This document shows positions 8,801 to 18,779 of a stretch of 40,449 bases of DNA, one piece after another. The first letter of the stretch is position 1; each line of letters begins with the position of its first letter. Source of the DNA: Bacteroidota bacterium (GTDB lineage Bacteria > Bacteroidota > Bacteroidia > AKYH767-A > OLB10). Below the pieces are notes generated by a model that saw only the letters and a list, made by a program, of their open reading frames with translations, had not been told where the DNA came from and ran no database searches. The stretch covers positions 1-40,449 of the forward strand of contig JADJOA010000013.1 of assembly GCA_016714005.1 (NCBI GenBank), given 5' to 3'. The translations under genes and the position numbers were made by a program.

Positions 8801-11109
8801 ATGTTCCAAAAAATAATTACCGCCAATCTGCTTTTACTCATCTTTACAACCACAGCATACGCGCAACAAAAATTTACCATCAGCGGAACCATACGCGATA
8901 AAAAAACCGGAGAAACAATGATTGGTGTAACCGTTTTTCCGATTGAAATAACAGGAACCGGAACCACCTGCAACGAGTATGGTTTTTATTCGCTTACACT
9001 GCCCGAAGGAAAATACAACATGGCATGCTCTTTTATTGGTTACAAAACCGATACGCTTACCGTAAATTTAAACGGCAACATAAAACTTGACCGATACCTG
9101 TCTGATAATTCTTTATTGATAAAAGAAGTAGTTGTTACGGCAGAGAAAAAAGAAGACAATATAAAACGCACAGATATTGGTGTAGAAAGGATAGAGTTAA
9201 AGGAAGTGGAAAAATTGCCAGTAATTTTTGGAGAGAAAGATATTTTAAAAACCATACAACTATTGCCCGGAGTAAAATCTGCAGGCGAAGGCAACAGCGG
9301 TTTTTATGTGCGGGGCGGCACTGCCGACCAAAACTTAATTCTTCTTGACGAAGCGCCTGTTTACAATGCCTCGCACTTGCTTGGTTTTTTCAGCACGTTT
9401 AACAGCGATGCTTTAAAAGATGTATCTATTATTAAAGGCAACAACCCTGCGCAGTATGGTGGCAGGTTATCATCGGTGCTGGATGTAAAAATGAAAGAAG
9501 GAAATAATCAGGACTATAATGTTGCAGGTGGCATTGGTTTAATAAGCAGCCGTGTGAGTGTGGAGGGTCCGTTGCAAAAAGATAAATCATCATTTATTCT
9601 TTCGGGGCGCAGAACTTATGCCGATGTGTTTTTAAAAGCTTCGGAAGATTTTAAAGATATTAAACTTTACTTCTACGATTTAAATGCTAAAGGTAATATT
9701 TGGATAAACGACAAGAACCGTGTGTTTGCATCAGGTTATTTTGGTAAAGATGTTTTAGGTTTTGGCGATAACTTCGGCATTGAATGGGGTAATGCAACCG
9801 CAACCATAAGGTGGAACAGCATTATCTCTCCCAAGCTTTTTTCAAACACATCAGTCATTTACAGCAAGTACGATTTCAATATTATTTTAAATAGCGGAGG
9901 GTCTGATTTTAACATCAATTCTCAAATAAAAGATTGGAATTTAAAAGAAGAATTTCAATGGTTTGCCAATGCAAAAAATAAAATGCGTTTTGGTTTTAAC
10001 ACCATACATCACACCATTACGCCTAACCGTTTTTTGGGCGATGCAGTTTCGCAGGAAGGAAAAATTAGTCGCAAAGGTTGGGAGAATGCCGTGTTTGTAA
10101 ACAACACCACCGAAGTTTCAAAACGGTTAACGCTTGATTATGGTTTGCGTTTTTCTTCTTACACCATTTTAGGCGGAGACACTTATCGCAAATATGATAA
10201 TGGAATTTTAAAGGACAGCGTTGTGCTTGCTGATAACGATTTTGGCAAAGCATATTTTAATCCCTGAACCACGTTTTCAATTTAGTTTTCTTGTGAATGA
10301 TGTTAGTAGCATCAAGGAGGCTATGCGCGCAACACACAACATTTGCATTTGTTGGGCAACTCCACTTCCTCTTCTCCATCCGACCAATGGATTGGCAACT
10401 CCTACAACATAAAACCCGAAATTGGCGACCAATATAGCCTTGGTTACTTCCGCAATTTTAAAGATAGCAAATACCAGTTTAGTGCGGAGGCTTATTACAA
10501 GGACATGCAAAATCAGGTGGACTATAAAAACGGTGCCGACTTAATTGGTGTGGACGATACCGAAAGCGAATTGCTGTATGGTAAGGGGCGAGCGTATGGT
10601 GTGGAACTGTTATTGAAAAAACCACAGGACGATTTACAGGATGGGTTGGCTATACGCTTTCAAAAACCGAAAGAAAAATTAATGGCATTAATGAAAACAA
10701 CTGGTACGTAGCCAAGCAAGACCGTACACACGATATTTCTATTGTTGGTACCTACGATCTGAACGAAAAATGGGCACTCTCCGGATTGTTTGTTTACAAC
10801 ACCGGCAATGCAGTAACATTCCCCAGCGGAAAGTACACGGTTGATGGTAACACTACCTTTTATTACACCGAACGCAATGGTTATCGTATGCCCGCCTATC
10901 ATCGTTTGGATATTGGTGCTACCTACACCAAACCAAAGCGCAAAAAGTTTGAATCATCATGGAATTTTAGCTTATACAATGTATATGGAAGAGAAAATGC
11001 TTATACCATAACATTTGAGGACGACCCAGATGATCCATCTCGCACACGAGCCTTGCAAACATCATTGTTCCGTTGGGTGCCTTCGGTTACTTATAACTTT
11101 AAATTTTAA
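8801..11109 (+). CDS. TonB-dependent receptor, three frameshifts
   Basis: This is an outer-membrane active transporter. Order: signal peptide (LLLIFTTTAYAQ), carboxypeptidase-like regulatory beta domain (GTIRDKKTGETMIGVTVFP, about residues 28-105), TonB plug (about 115-235, with GFYVRGGTADQNLILLDEAP), then the beta-barrel ending in SLFRWVPSVTYNFKF. The frame breaks at 10267 (one extra C in AATCCCTGAACC), near 10315, and near 10640, after which DGLAIRF should read GWVGYTLSKTERKING. Visible pieces are 8801-10267, 10343-10711 and 10786-11109. Joined length is about 770 residues, normal for the family. It precedes a DUF4249 lipoprotein by five nucleotides, the usual Bacteroidota pairing. The substrate is not evident; no SusD is present. 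Confidence 0.9.
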
Positions 11110-11114
11110 TTGAA

Positions 11115-11910
11115 ATGAAAAAAATAGTAGCTCTTTTTATTGTTTCCGCAATTTTTCTCAGCCTGCGAAAAAGAAATTGATGTTGATCTCAACTCCTCCA
11201 AACCGCAAATTGTTATTGAAGGAAATATTACCGACCAACCCGGACCGTATTATGTAAAAATTTCTAAGTCAGTTAACTTTTCCGATGCCAATAACTTTCC
11301 GCAGGTGAGTAATGCGCTTGTAATTATTTCAGACAACACAGGCATTACCGATACACTTACTGAAATAAGTGCAGGATTATATCAAACCAACATCATAACA
11401 GGCGTAGTAGGCAACACGTATAATTTATCAGTTAATGTTGAAGGCAAAAGTTACTACGCAAATTCTACCATGCCTAACAAAGTAACGTTAGATAGTTTGC
11501 GATTTACAGCATTCAGCAATCCGGGAAGCGAAAACAGTTACCTTGTTGTGCCCGTTTATACCGACCCGGCAAACCAATCAAATAATTATCGTTTTGTTTT
11601 ATCGGTAAATGATGAGTTAGATAAATCATACATTGTGTTTGATGATAACGTAAGCAACGGCAATGTAAACGAGCGACCCATTATTTCAAATACTGATGAT
11701 GAAATTACGTTAGGCGATACGGTGTCAATAGAAATGCGATGTATAGATGATAACACGTATTTGTATTTTTTTGCCTTAGGCGAAATAGCAAGTGGCGGAC
11801 CAGGCGGAGGTATTACACCAAGCAATCCTCCGAATAGCATAACAGGCGATAAAGCTTTGGGATATTTTGCAGCATACACCACCCAAACTGTAACGCAGGT
11901 AGTTGACTAA
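11115..11910 (+). CDS. DUF4249 family lipoprotein, frameshift in signal peptide
   Basis: The protein continues from SACEKEIDVDLN through VIEGNITDQPGPYYVKISKS, VISDNTGITDTLTE, LSVNVEGKSYYANSTMP and NPPNSITGDKALGYFAAY, all typical of DUF4249, a cell-surface or periplasmic lipoprotein family encoded beside TonB-dependent receptors. The true start is ATG 11115 (MKKIVALFIVSAIF). One base is off in the T-run near 11153-11157. Repair gives FFSAC, a good lipobox with the lipidated Cys. Without repair the open frame only begins near 11140. It lies five nucleotides after the receptor and probably acts with it, though its biochemical role is unknown. Confidence 0.88.
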
Positions 11911-11987
11911 CATTTAAATCAGCGTGGCTATTCCTATATTTGTTAACTCCAAAGTAATAATAATTACCAAACAGTCTTAACAAGAAA

Positions 11988-13745
11988 ATGCGCCAATTCA
12001 TTCCTTGTTTATTTTTAACAGTGTTGCTAACGGCACCTATAACCTTACGTAGCCAAATCACACGCAGTGTTTTGTTTCTTGGCAACAGCTATACAGGCGT
12101 TAATAATTTACCGCAATTGGTGCACGATGTTGCTTTATCTGCCGGTGACACGTTGTTGTTTGACAGCTACACGCCAGGAGGGTACCAGTTAGTAAGCCAT
12201 AATAACGATTCTACAAGTATTTATAAAATAATGGCTGGTGGTTGGCAATATGTAGTGTTGCAAGGGTAAAGTCAGGAACCCATTACACAAAGTGGCGGGT
12301 TTATGTTTGGTGGTATTCAGCTAAGTAATTTAATATCGCAATACAACCTGTGTGCAGTAACCATGCTTTATAATACATGGGGCAGAAAAAATGGCGATGC
12401 CACCAACTGCGCTTCCTTTCCGGTAATGTGTACGTATGTGGGTATGGATAGCTCATTGCGAAATAAATACATAGAACTTGCAACTTTTATCAAGGGAGAA
12501 ATATCACCTGTGTCGGCAGTATGGTATTACCTCAGGCAAAATCATCCCGCAATAGACTTGTACCAGACTGATGAGAGCCATCCATCTATTGCAGGTACGT
12601 ATGCTGCTGCCTGTTGTTTTTATGCTGCGCTGTTTAAAAAAGACCCCACGCTTATTACGTTTGATTTTGGTTTACCCGCCACCGATGCCGCTATTATAAG
12701 ATATGCTGCCAAAACACAGGTGTACGATGTATTAAATTCATGGGATTTTAAACTGCCACCGCAATCGGCATTCAATTATATAAGAGGTGCAGGGGTTAAC
12801 GAAATAAATTTTAGTTCTAATACTAACGGCACTGCAGAAACATATCTGTGGGACTTTGGCGATGGCAATACATCTACCGACCCTAATCCTACACATTTTT
12901 ATGCGGCTAACGGTTCATACAATGTTTCTTTAACAACCACCAATTGCAATTTGCAAGGATTATTTACCAGCGTTACCGATACCGTTATTGAGTTTTGCAG
13001 TCATACACCAACAGTGTTTGCACCGCAGCCGTGGCTTTGCAGTTACGATACACTTTTTACACAACCTGCCAGTGCTTATCAATGGTTTCTTAGTGGTGTG
13101 CCCATTCCCGAAACCGGGCAGTACATTGCCGATTATTCACAGTACGGCATTTCAGGTTTTTCAGTAATGTCAACCGTTGGTGGTTGCAGCGAATTATCCG
13201 AAATATTTACAGGCGCTCCGCAATGGTCGGGTTATTATTTTGACTTAGTGGCTCCAGGCAATCCGTGCCTTGGCGATACCATACCGTGGGTTGTGTTAAA
13301 TGTAAATGGTGTACTGCCGGTTACAGCTAATATCCTGTGGTATAAAAACGATACACTATTAACTGCAATGACCAATGAGGACACATTATTTATTTCATCG
13401 GGAGGAGTTTATACCTGTAAGGTAATTGACTCAACAGCATTATGCCCGTTAGACACTACTTCTTATACTTATGAATTTGATTGCAGCACTGTTGATGTTG
13501 ACTATAATGCACAGAGTTTACAATGGAGACTTTTTCCAAATCCTGCAACAGAAAGCATTACCATTAAATTTTCTAACCCGGCAACAAAAGTTTTTGTGCA
13601 GTTTTATAATGCAATGGGGCATTTAATAAAACAGGTTCAGGCATTAACAGAAACAGAAATTAATATAGCAGAGTTACCAGTGGGGATGTATTTCCTAAAA
13701 CTAAAAAACAGCATTCATCCTCCATTAAAACTTATTAAACAGTAG
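11988..13745 (+). CDS. secreted SGNH/GDSL-type hydrolase with PKD and T9SS domains
   Basis: Signal peptide MRQFIPCLFLTVLLTAPITL is followed by an SGNH-like hydrolase domain: block I SVLFLGNSYTGVNN (Ser nucleophile candidate) and a C-terminal Asp-His block DESHPSIAGTYAAA. A PKD domain follows (YLWDFGDGNTSTDPNPTHFY), then Ig-like sequence, and a T9SS type A sorting domain from LFPNPATESITI to the C-terminus. An in-frame TAA at 12267-12269 splits it (VVLQG*SQEP). The family motif is GQSQEP, so CAA-to-TAA is the simplest change. The total is 585 codons. It probably acts as an extracellular esterase or carbohydrate deacetylase. It follows the receptor/DUF4249 pair by 77 nt on the same strand, so it may belong to the same uptake locus. 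Confidence 0.82.
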
Positions 13746-13924
13746 AACAGCATTTGTAATCACATCTTCTGGCTTCTAGGTCGCGCAAATGCAAATAAAG
13801 AAAATCAAACCTTATTAATGCTTTACATTTTCAATTTGGTATTCATATAATTCCCTTTAAATGTAACCTCTTTGTCAAAAGTTAAATAATCATTACCTCA
13901 TTACACCACCCTTTGGCAATAAAT

Positions 13925-13954
13925 TTTGCATGTTGCGAGTTTTTCCTATACTTG
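13925..13954 (+). promoter_or_regulatory. Bacteroidota-type promoter for exbB-exbD-tonB
   Basis: TTTG (13925-13928) and TATACTTG (13947-13954) are separated by 18 nt and match the TTTG-N17-23-TAnnTTTG consensus with one mismatch in the -7 box. The predicted start falls near 13960, giving a leader of about 65 nt to exbB. The 281-bp gap from 13746 to 14026 contains no other obvious feature. Confidence 0.5.
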
Positions 13955-14026
13955 CCACTCTTAAAAAAATTAGGATACAATTAACAATTCAAACTATTTA
14001 ATTAACTACTTAAAACTTTTAAAAAA

Positions 14027-14844
14027 ATGAGCCAGACAAAAAAAGAAGGCGGAGCAAAAAACATGTTACCTGCAATCATTATCCCACTTTGTTTTGTGGT
14101 AGCGGTAATTATTTACAAATTTATTTTCGGTAACCCTGCCAACTTTATGGAAGGCAACCCCGATAACGAACCTGTAAAAGGTGGTGTTGCTCAATACCTC
14201 GGAACCATTTATAAAGGAGGATTTATCGTGCCCATTTTGGTTACCTGTCTTTTGGTGGTAATCACATTTACCATTGAGCGCTTTATTACTCTTGCCGCTG
14301 CAAAGGTAATGGCTCGGTAGAATCCTTTATTGCCAAAATAAGAATGATGCTTGCCAAAAACGATTTTGAAGCTGCACACAAAGAGTGCGACCGTCAAAAA
14401 GGTTCGGTAGCCAATGTAGTTAAAGCAGGACTTGTTGTTTACAAACAAATGGAAAACGATAAAAACCTTGATAAGGAAAGAAAAATTGCAGGAATACAAA
14501 AAGAATTAGAAGAAGCAACTACATTGGAATTGCCAATGCTTTCTAAAAACCTGGTTATCATTTCAACCATTGCATCTATTGCAACATTATTAGGACTGCT
14601 TGGAACGGTAATAGGTATGATACGTGCCTTCGGTGCACTTGCACAGGCAGGCGCTCCTGATGCCACTGCGCTTTCTACAGGTATCTCCGAAGCTTTGATT
14701 AACACAGCTCTTGGAATTGGTGCATCTGCCATCGCTATTATTTTCTACAACTTCTTTACCAGCAAAATTGATTCTTTAACGCACGGTATTGATGAAGCAG
14801 GTTACAGCATTGTGCAAAATTTTGCAGCCAATTACAAAGCATAA
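14027..14844 (+). CDS. exbB: ExbB/TolQ-type proton channel subunit, one frameshift
   Basis: This inner-membrane subunit forms the proton-driven motor with ExbD and powers TonB. The first piece (14027-14320) carries an N-terminal membrane segment (LPAIIIPLCFVVAVIIYKFI) and a second one (GGFIVPILVTCLLVVITF). Near 14305 the frame should move from AAAKVMAR to AAKGNGSVESFIAKIRM, then continues through 14344-14844. That part holds the MotA/TolQ/ExbB core: ISTIASIATLLGLLGTVIGM and ISEALINTALGIGASAIAII. Length after repair is about 272 residues, usual for Bacteroidota. It is first in an operon with two exbD genes and tonB. The break in such a conserved gene argues for a consensus error. Confidence 0.93.
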
Positions 14845-14897
14845 TTAATTCTGCCCGAACTTTTTGCGTTCATAGTGCAGGCAGTAAATAAATTAAA

Positions 14898-15527
14898 ATG
14901 TCAAAACTAAAAATACCATCAAGTCCGGTATTGGATATGACTCCAATGGTGGATTTGGCTTTCCTGCTGGTTACCTTCTTTATGTTAACCACCAAATTCC
15001 GTCCCGATGAGCCGGTTACTGTTGACATGCCATCATCTGTTTCAGACAAAATTTTGCCAGAAAATGTTTTAATGATCACCGTTGATTCTGCAGGCAGGGT
15101 GTTTTACAATATTGAAGGTCAATTTACACGTAGAGAACTGTTGGCGTCACTTGGCAGTAAATATAAAATTGAGTTTACAGAACAGGAGCAACAACGTTTT
15201 GCCGTGCTTTCTACCATTGGCATGAGTATGCAAAATTTAAAAACATACCTTGGGGCTGATGAAGCAGGGCGCAAAGCCATGAACCTTAAAACAGCAGGCA
15301 TACCAATTGACTCTACCAACAACCAGCTTGCCGACTGGATTGTTTATGGTTGGCGTGCAGCAGTAAATACTGCCGTAAAAAACAATAAGGAAAAGGATTT
15401 GCGTTTTGCCATTAGGGGCGATGGCGCTGCAAACTATACCACCATTAAACGTGTGGTTGAAATTTTTCAGGAACAGGATATAAACAGATTTAATTTAATT
15501 ACAACACTTGAAGCCAAGCCCCAATAA
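14898..15527 (+). CDS. exbD: ExbD/TolR-family biopolymer transport protein (first copy)
   Basis: A single N-terminal membrane helix carries the channel aspartate in the conserved DMTPMVDLAFLLVTFFML (about residues 13-30), followed by a periplasmic domain of about 175 residues ending in IAIRGDGAANYTTIKRVVEIF-like sequence (FAIRGDGAANYTTIKRVVEI). Its 209 residues exceed a classical 140-residue ExbD because of an insertion (about residues 75-150), which is common in Bacteroidota. The gene is intact, 53 nt after exbB and 59 nt before the second exbD. It forms the stator/channel with ExbB and couples the proton gradient to TonB. Confidence 0.93.
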   Translation: MSKLKIPSSPVLDMTPMVDLAFLLVTFFMLTTKFRPDEPVTVDMPSSVSDKILPENVLMITVDSAGRVFYNIEGQFTRRELLASLGSKYKIEFTEQEQQRFAVLSTIGMSMQNLKTYLGADEAGRKAMNLKTAGIPIDSTNNQLADWIVYGWRAAVNTAVKNNKEKDLRFAIRGDGAANYTTIKRVVEIFQEQDINRFNLITTLEAKPQ

Positions 15528-15586
15528 TTTTTGCTTCCAATTATGGAAAATAAATTACCAGGCATCTTTATAAAAGAAATTAATAA

Positions 15587-16200
15587 ATGGGACAAATAGC
15601 ATCAAACGATAGTGGTGGAGGCGGAGGCAAGCACAAAAAGTGCGCGCCAAAAAAATGTCAACACACTTAGACATGACCCCCATGGTTGACCTTGCTTTTT
15701 TGTTGTTAACCTTTTTTATGTTAACCACAACATTCAGCAAGCCTAAAACCATGGAGATAAATATGCCCGTAAAACCAGAAAACGAGAAAGATCCTCAAAA
15801 AATAAATAATGCTGTAACGGCTATATTGAGTGATAAACATTCTGTTTATTGGTATTATGGTGAGTTTAACCCTGAATTAACACAATTAACAAAAACTGAT
15901 TTTTCTCCTGAAGGAATACGTAAAGTATTATTAGACAAAAATGCTTCAACAAAGAAGCGTGTAGGAGAACTGGAAGATAAGTTAGCAAAACGCGAAATTG
16001 CCGACAGTACCTTTAAGAGAATGAAAATTGACATTCAGAGCGAAAAGCAATCTTTGTTTGTGTTGATTAAAACAGATGATAAAGCAAAGTATAAAGACGT
16101 AATTGATATGCTTGATGAATGCCAGATTGCAAGCGTAGGCAAATATGCTGTTGTTGATATTATGCAAAAAGAATACGAACTCATTCAAAATTATAAATAA
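15587..16200 (+). CDS. exbD: ExbD/TolR-family protein (second copy), frameshift near N-terminus
   Basis: ATG 15587 gives MGQIASNDSGGGGGKHKK, a Gly-rich cytoplasmic leader typical of the second ExbD in Bacteroidota. One A is missing in the AAAAA run near 15636. Repair gives KHKKVRAKKMSTHLDMTP, joining the frame of 15640-16200. The membrane helix with the essential Asp is HLDMTPMVDLAFLLLTFFML. A periplasmic domain follows, with a charged segment (KKRVGELEDKLAKREIADST) and the usual end VDMLDECQIASVGKYAVVDI. Repaired length is about 204 residues. It is encoded between exbD1 and tonB. Two unequal ExbD proteins probably form a heteromeric stator. Confidence 0.9.
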
Positions 16201-16225
16201 CCATGTCAGGATTCTTAGCACCTTC

Positions 16226-17008
16226 ATGGGATTCTCCGAGAATCCTTCAAGAGCCGAACTGGTTTTTGAAACCAGAAACAAAGGTTATGGCGCATACATT
16301 TTGCGCAAACTTTATCCCGAAAGAGTTACCAAATCATTTCTGATAGGCTCGCTGTCTTTTTTATTAGTGATTAGTATGCCTGTTATAGCAAATTTATTTG
16401 GTGGCGATGATGAGGAAGTAGTAGCTACGCAGGATATAGTGGTAAATTTAACCGAGCCACCACCGGTTGACCCGGCTGAACCTCCGCCACCTCCACCTCC
16501 ACCACCACCTCCGGTTCAACAAACAATTAAGTTTACTCCTCCGGTTGTAGTTGATAAACCGGTTGAGGATGAAGAACCACCGCCACAAGAAAAATTAGCC
16601 GAGGTGCAGGTAGCAACTGTTACGCAGGAGGGCGACCCCAACGCTGATCAATTGCCACCACCCGAACCGATAGTTGATCCTGACGAGGGAAAGATTTTTA
16701 CCATTGTAGAAGAGATGCCAACATTTCCCGGTGGAGGAGAGGCAGCGCTACTTAAATATTTACAAAACAATATTAAGTACCCCGCAATGGCGCGCGAAAA
16801 CGGAATAGAAGGAATTGTGTATGCAACCTTTGTTGTTGATAAGGATGGTAAAGTAAAAGATGCAAAAATATTACGTGGCAAAGGAGCGGGATTAGATGAG
16901 GAAGCATTGCGTGTAGTGCGTACCATGCCAGATTGGAAACCCGGTAAACAAAACGGGCGTTCTGTAGCTGTGCAATATAATTTGCCAATTAATTTTAAAC
17001 TGCAATAA
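16226..17008 (+). CDS. tonB: TonB energy-transducing protein
   Basis: TonB spans the periplasm and transmits energy from ExbB/ExbD to outer-membrane receptors. Order: N-terminal cytoplasmic segment with RNKGYGAYILRKLYPERVTK, one membrane helix (SFLIGSLSFLLVISMPVIANLF), a Pro-rich spacer with an eleven-proline run (about residues 95-105), and a C-terminal TonB domain from EEMPTFPGGGEAALLKYLQ to VAVQYNLPINFKLQ. I use ATG 16226 because it is in frame. A second ATG at 16203, two nucleotides after the exbD stop, starts MSGFLAPSWDSP in another frame and could be the native start if a base is wrong near 16240. Last gene of the operon, followed by a clear terminator. Confidence 0.92.
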   Translation: MGFSENPSRAELVFETRNKGYGAYILRKLYPERVTKSFLIGSLSFLLVISMPVIANLFGGDDEEVVATQDIVVNLTEPPPVDPAEPPPPPPPPPPPVQQTIKFTPPVVVDKPVEDEEPPPQEKLAEVQVATVTQEGDPNADQLPPPEPIVDPDEGKIFTIVEEMPTFPGGGEAALLKYLQNNIKYPAMARENGIEGIVYATFVVDKDGKVKDAKILRGKGAGLDEEALRVVRTMPDWKPGKQNGRSVAVQYNLPINFKLQ

Positions 17009-17042
17009 TTTTTAGTAACCCTGAATAAATAAATTTGAAACA

Positions 17043-17078
17043 AAACCTGTCCCTTTACCGGACAGGTTTATTTTTTTT
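17043..17078 (+). terminator. rho-independent terminator after tonB
   Basis: A perfect 10-bp stem AAACCTGTCC / GGACAGGTTT (17043-17052 and 17060-17069) with a 7-nt loop is followed by A and eight Ts. It ends the exbB-exbD-exbD-tonB transcript 35 nt after the tonB stop. Confidence 0.9.
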
Positions 17079-17091
17079 AAAACAGAAAGTA

Positions 17092-17286
17092 ATGAGTAAG
17101 GCAATGTTTTGGTTTAATATTGTAATGATAATGGTGTATGCAATGTTTGGTTTTTTTTTAATTATGAATACCAACCTGCAATTGTTGCAACCTAAATATC
17201 AAACCATACTTGGCGGAGTATTAATTTTGTACTCTCTTTTCAGGCTTGTTACCTTTATCAGGAAAAACAGTTCACAAAACGAATAA
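17092..17286 (+). CDS. small two-helix membrane protein
   Basis: The 64-residue protein has two membrane segments (WFNIVMIMVYAMFGFFLIM and TILGGVLILYSLFRLVTF) and a basic C-terminal tail. I take ATG 17092, because an upstream in-frame extension to 17035 would place the start inside the tonB terminator. It is 14 nt before the polysaccharide deacetylase gene and probably shares its transcript. No function is known; it resembles many Bacteroidota short membrane proteins between tonB and a deacetylase. Confidence 0.7.
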   Translation: MSKAMFWFNIVMIMVYAMFGFFLIMNTNLQLLQPKYQTILGGVLILYSLFRLVTFIRKNSSQNE

Positions 17287-17300
17287 ACCAGTTTCGCAAA

Positions 17301-17910
17301 ATGCCATTTGTAAAAACACCGGTAATAGTCCGCAAAATTTATCCCGAATTAATATGGCACTTACCCACACAGGAAAAAAAAATTTACCTGACGTTTGATG
17401 ATGGACCCATACCCGGTGTAACATCCTGGGTACTTGAGCAACTGAACAAATACAATGCAAAAGCAACTTTCTTTTGTGTCGGGGATAATGTTTCAAAACA
17501 CAAAGATATTTACGATTTAATTTTAACTAACGGGCACTCTACCGGCAACCACACTCACAATCATTTAAACGGTTGGTTTACGCTTAACAAAACTTATTTG
17601 AAAATATAGATGAGTGCAGCAACCATGTTAACTCAAAGCTATTTCGTCCGCCTTACGGAAAAATTACCCGGAAGCAAATAAAAGCAGTTGCCCAAAATTT
17701 TAAAATAATAATGTGGGATGTGTTGAGCTATGATTTTGATGCCGGAGTAAAGCCTGAAAAGGTTTTAGATAATGTTATTCGCAATGCAGGCAACGGCTCT
17801 ATTGTTGTAATGCATGATAGTATTAAGGCGGAAAAAATTTAAATTACGCATTGCCGCGCCTACTTGAACATTTTTCCGGTAAGGATTTTTTATTTGAAGC
17901 AATAGCTTAA
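17301..17910 (+). CDS. polysaccharide deacetylase (NodB homology), two frameshifts
   Basis: This carbohydrate esterase family 4 enzyme removes N- or O-acetyl groups from glycans. All five NodB motifs are visible once frames are joined: TFDDGP (about residue 31), HSTGNHTHNH (metal-binding His pair), RPPYGK, WDVLSYDFD and IVVMHDS. The first frame (17301-17609) ends after LNKTYLKI; adding one T gives TYFENIDECSNHVNSKLFRP. A second single-base loss near 17838 changes AEKI to AEKNLNYALPRLLEHFSGK and the gene ends at 17910. Repaired length is about 203 residues, the size of a catalytic domain alone. It has no signal peptide. It is convergent with the hydrolase at 17940. Confidence 0.85.
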
Positions 17911-17939
17911 ATTTTTTAAGTGCCTGGCAATCGCAGAAA

Positions 17940-18779
17940 CTATTTCTTCAAAAAACTAACGGACGCAACAACTGCTTCGGAAAATTCAGGAGTTAGTTTT
18001 TCTGATAAATATGGATGTTCTGCATTAAACGTATGATTAGCGTTTTCTAACAAAACTAATTCTGCTTTCCTATTCCATCTTTGCATTTCAATAGCGTCAA
18101 CAACATCCACTGTTTCATCATCTTTACCATGAATAATTAAAAGCGGCTTGTTTAAATTTTCTACAGCAATTTTAATGTTCAGGTAATCGTGTTTGTTTTG
18201 TGTATCGTTATAAAGCTGAATATACAATGGCATCTGCTGCCCTGTGCGAAGGTTGGGTAAATAAATAACCCCATTTTCCTTCCATTCTTCTATTTGTTTC
18301 ACGGTTAAGTATTTTCCAAACTCATTTACCGAATTCCACACTACAATTTTTTTTATGCGCTTATCTGTGCTGCCTTTTAAAATAGAAATGCCACCGCCAC
18401 GACTATGACCAATCAAAGAAATATTTTCCAAATCAAAATTATGGTCAGATACTTTTTCTTTTTCAAGAAAATTTAAAAGTGTGTTCAAATCATCAAGCTC
18501 TTTGCTGAAGTTGTTGTTGCCAAATGCTTCAAGGTCGGTAAAGTCTTGTGGTGTTAATGGTGTGGTGCCGTTAAAAGCAAAGTTAAGCTTGATGAAAACA
18601 AAATTGTGTTTTGCAAATTCTTTTGCTACAACATTAAATGGTCCCCAGTCTTTAAAACCTTTAAAACCGTGTGAAAAAATAACAACCGGTTTTTTAGTGC
18701 CGGAGTTGTTATAAAAAAAATCAATGGCAATAGGTTTGCCATGCTGCCCCTCAATTAACTTATCTTTTTCAATAATCAT
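17940..18779 (-). CDS. alpha/beta hydrolase
   Basis: The 279-residue protein has the alpha/beta-hydrolase fold: oxyanion-loop motif VVIFSHGFKGFKDWG, nucleophile elbow GHSRGGG (Ser126), acid in HGKDDETVD (about Asp221) and catalytic His in ENANHTFN (His249). It has no signal peptide, so it is probably a cytoplasmic esterase or dienelactone-hydrolase-like enzyme; the substrate is not evident. The gene is intact. Its ATG overlaps the stop of the upstream methyltransferase gene by four bases (ATGA), so the two are translationally coupled. Confidence 0.9.
   Translation of the reverse strand: MIIEKDKLIEGQHGKPIAIDFFYNNSGTKKPVVIFSHGFKGFKDWGPFNVVAKEFAKHNFVFIKLNFAFNGTTPLTPQDFTDLEAFGNNNFSKELDDLNTLLNFLEKEKVSDHNFDLENISLIGHSRGGGISILKGSTDKRIKKIVVWNSVNEFGKYLTVKQIEEWKENGVIYLPNLRTGQQMPLYIQLYNDTQNKHDYLNIKIAVENLNKPLLIIHGKDDETVDVVDAIEMQRWNRKAELVLLENANHTFNAEHPYLSEKLTPEFSEAVVASVSFLKK

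Noticed and set aside
8801..11910. SusC/SusD-type glycan utilisation pair
   Set aside because: The receptor is followed by a DUF4249 lipoprotein, not a SusD, and lacks other glycan-utilisation genes except the nearby SGNH-type hydrolase.
1802..13745. Alternative genetic code (TGA or TAA read as sense)
   Set aside because: Both codons end other intact genes in the window (TGA for the TackOD1 protein, TAA for anmK), so isolated in-frame stops are better read as mutations or errors.
16145..16225. N-terminal extension of TonB
   Set aside because: It lies inside the exbD2 coding region in another frame; TonB proteins of this type start close to the RNKGYGAY motif.
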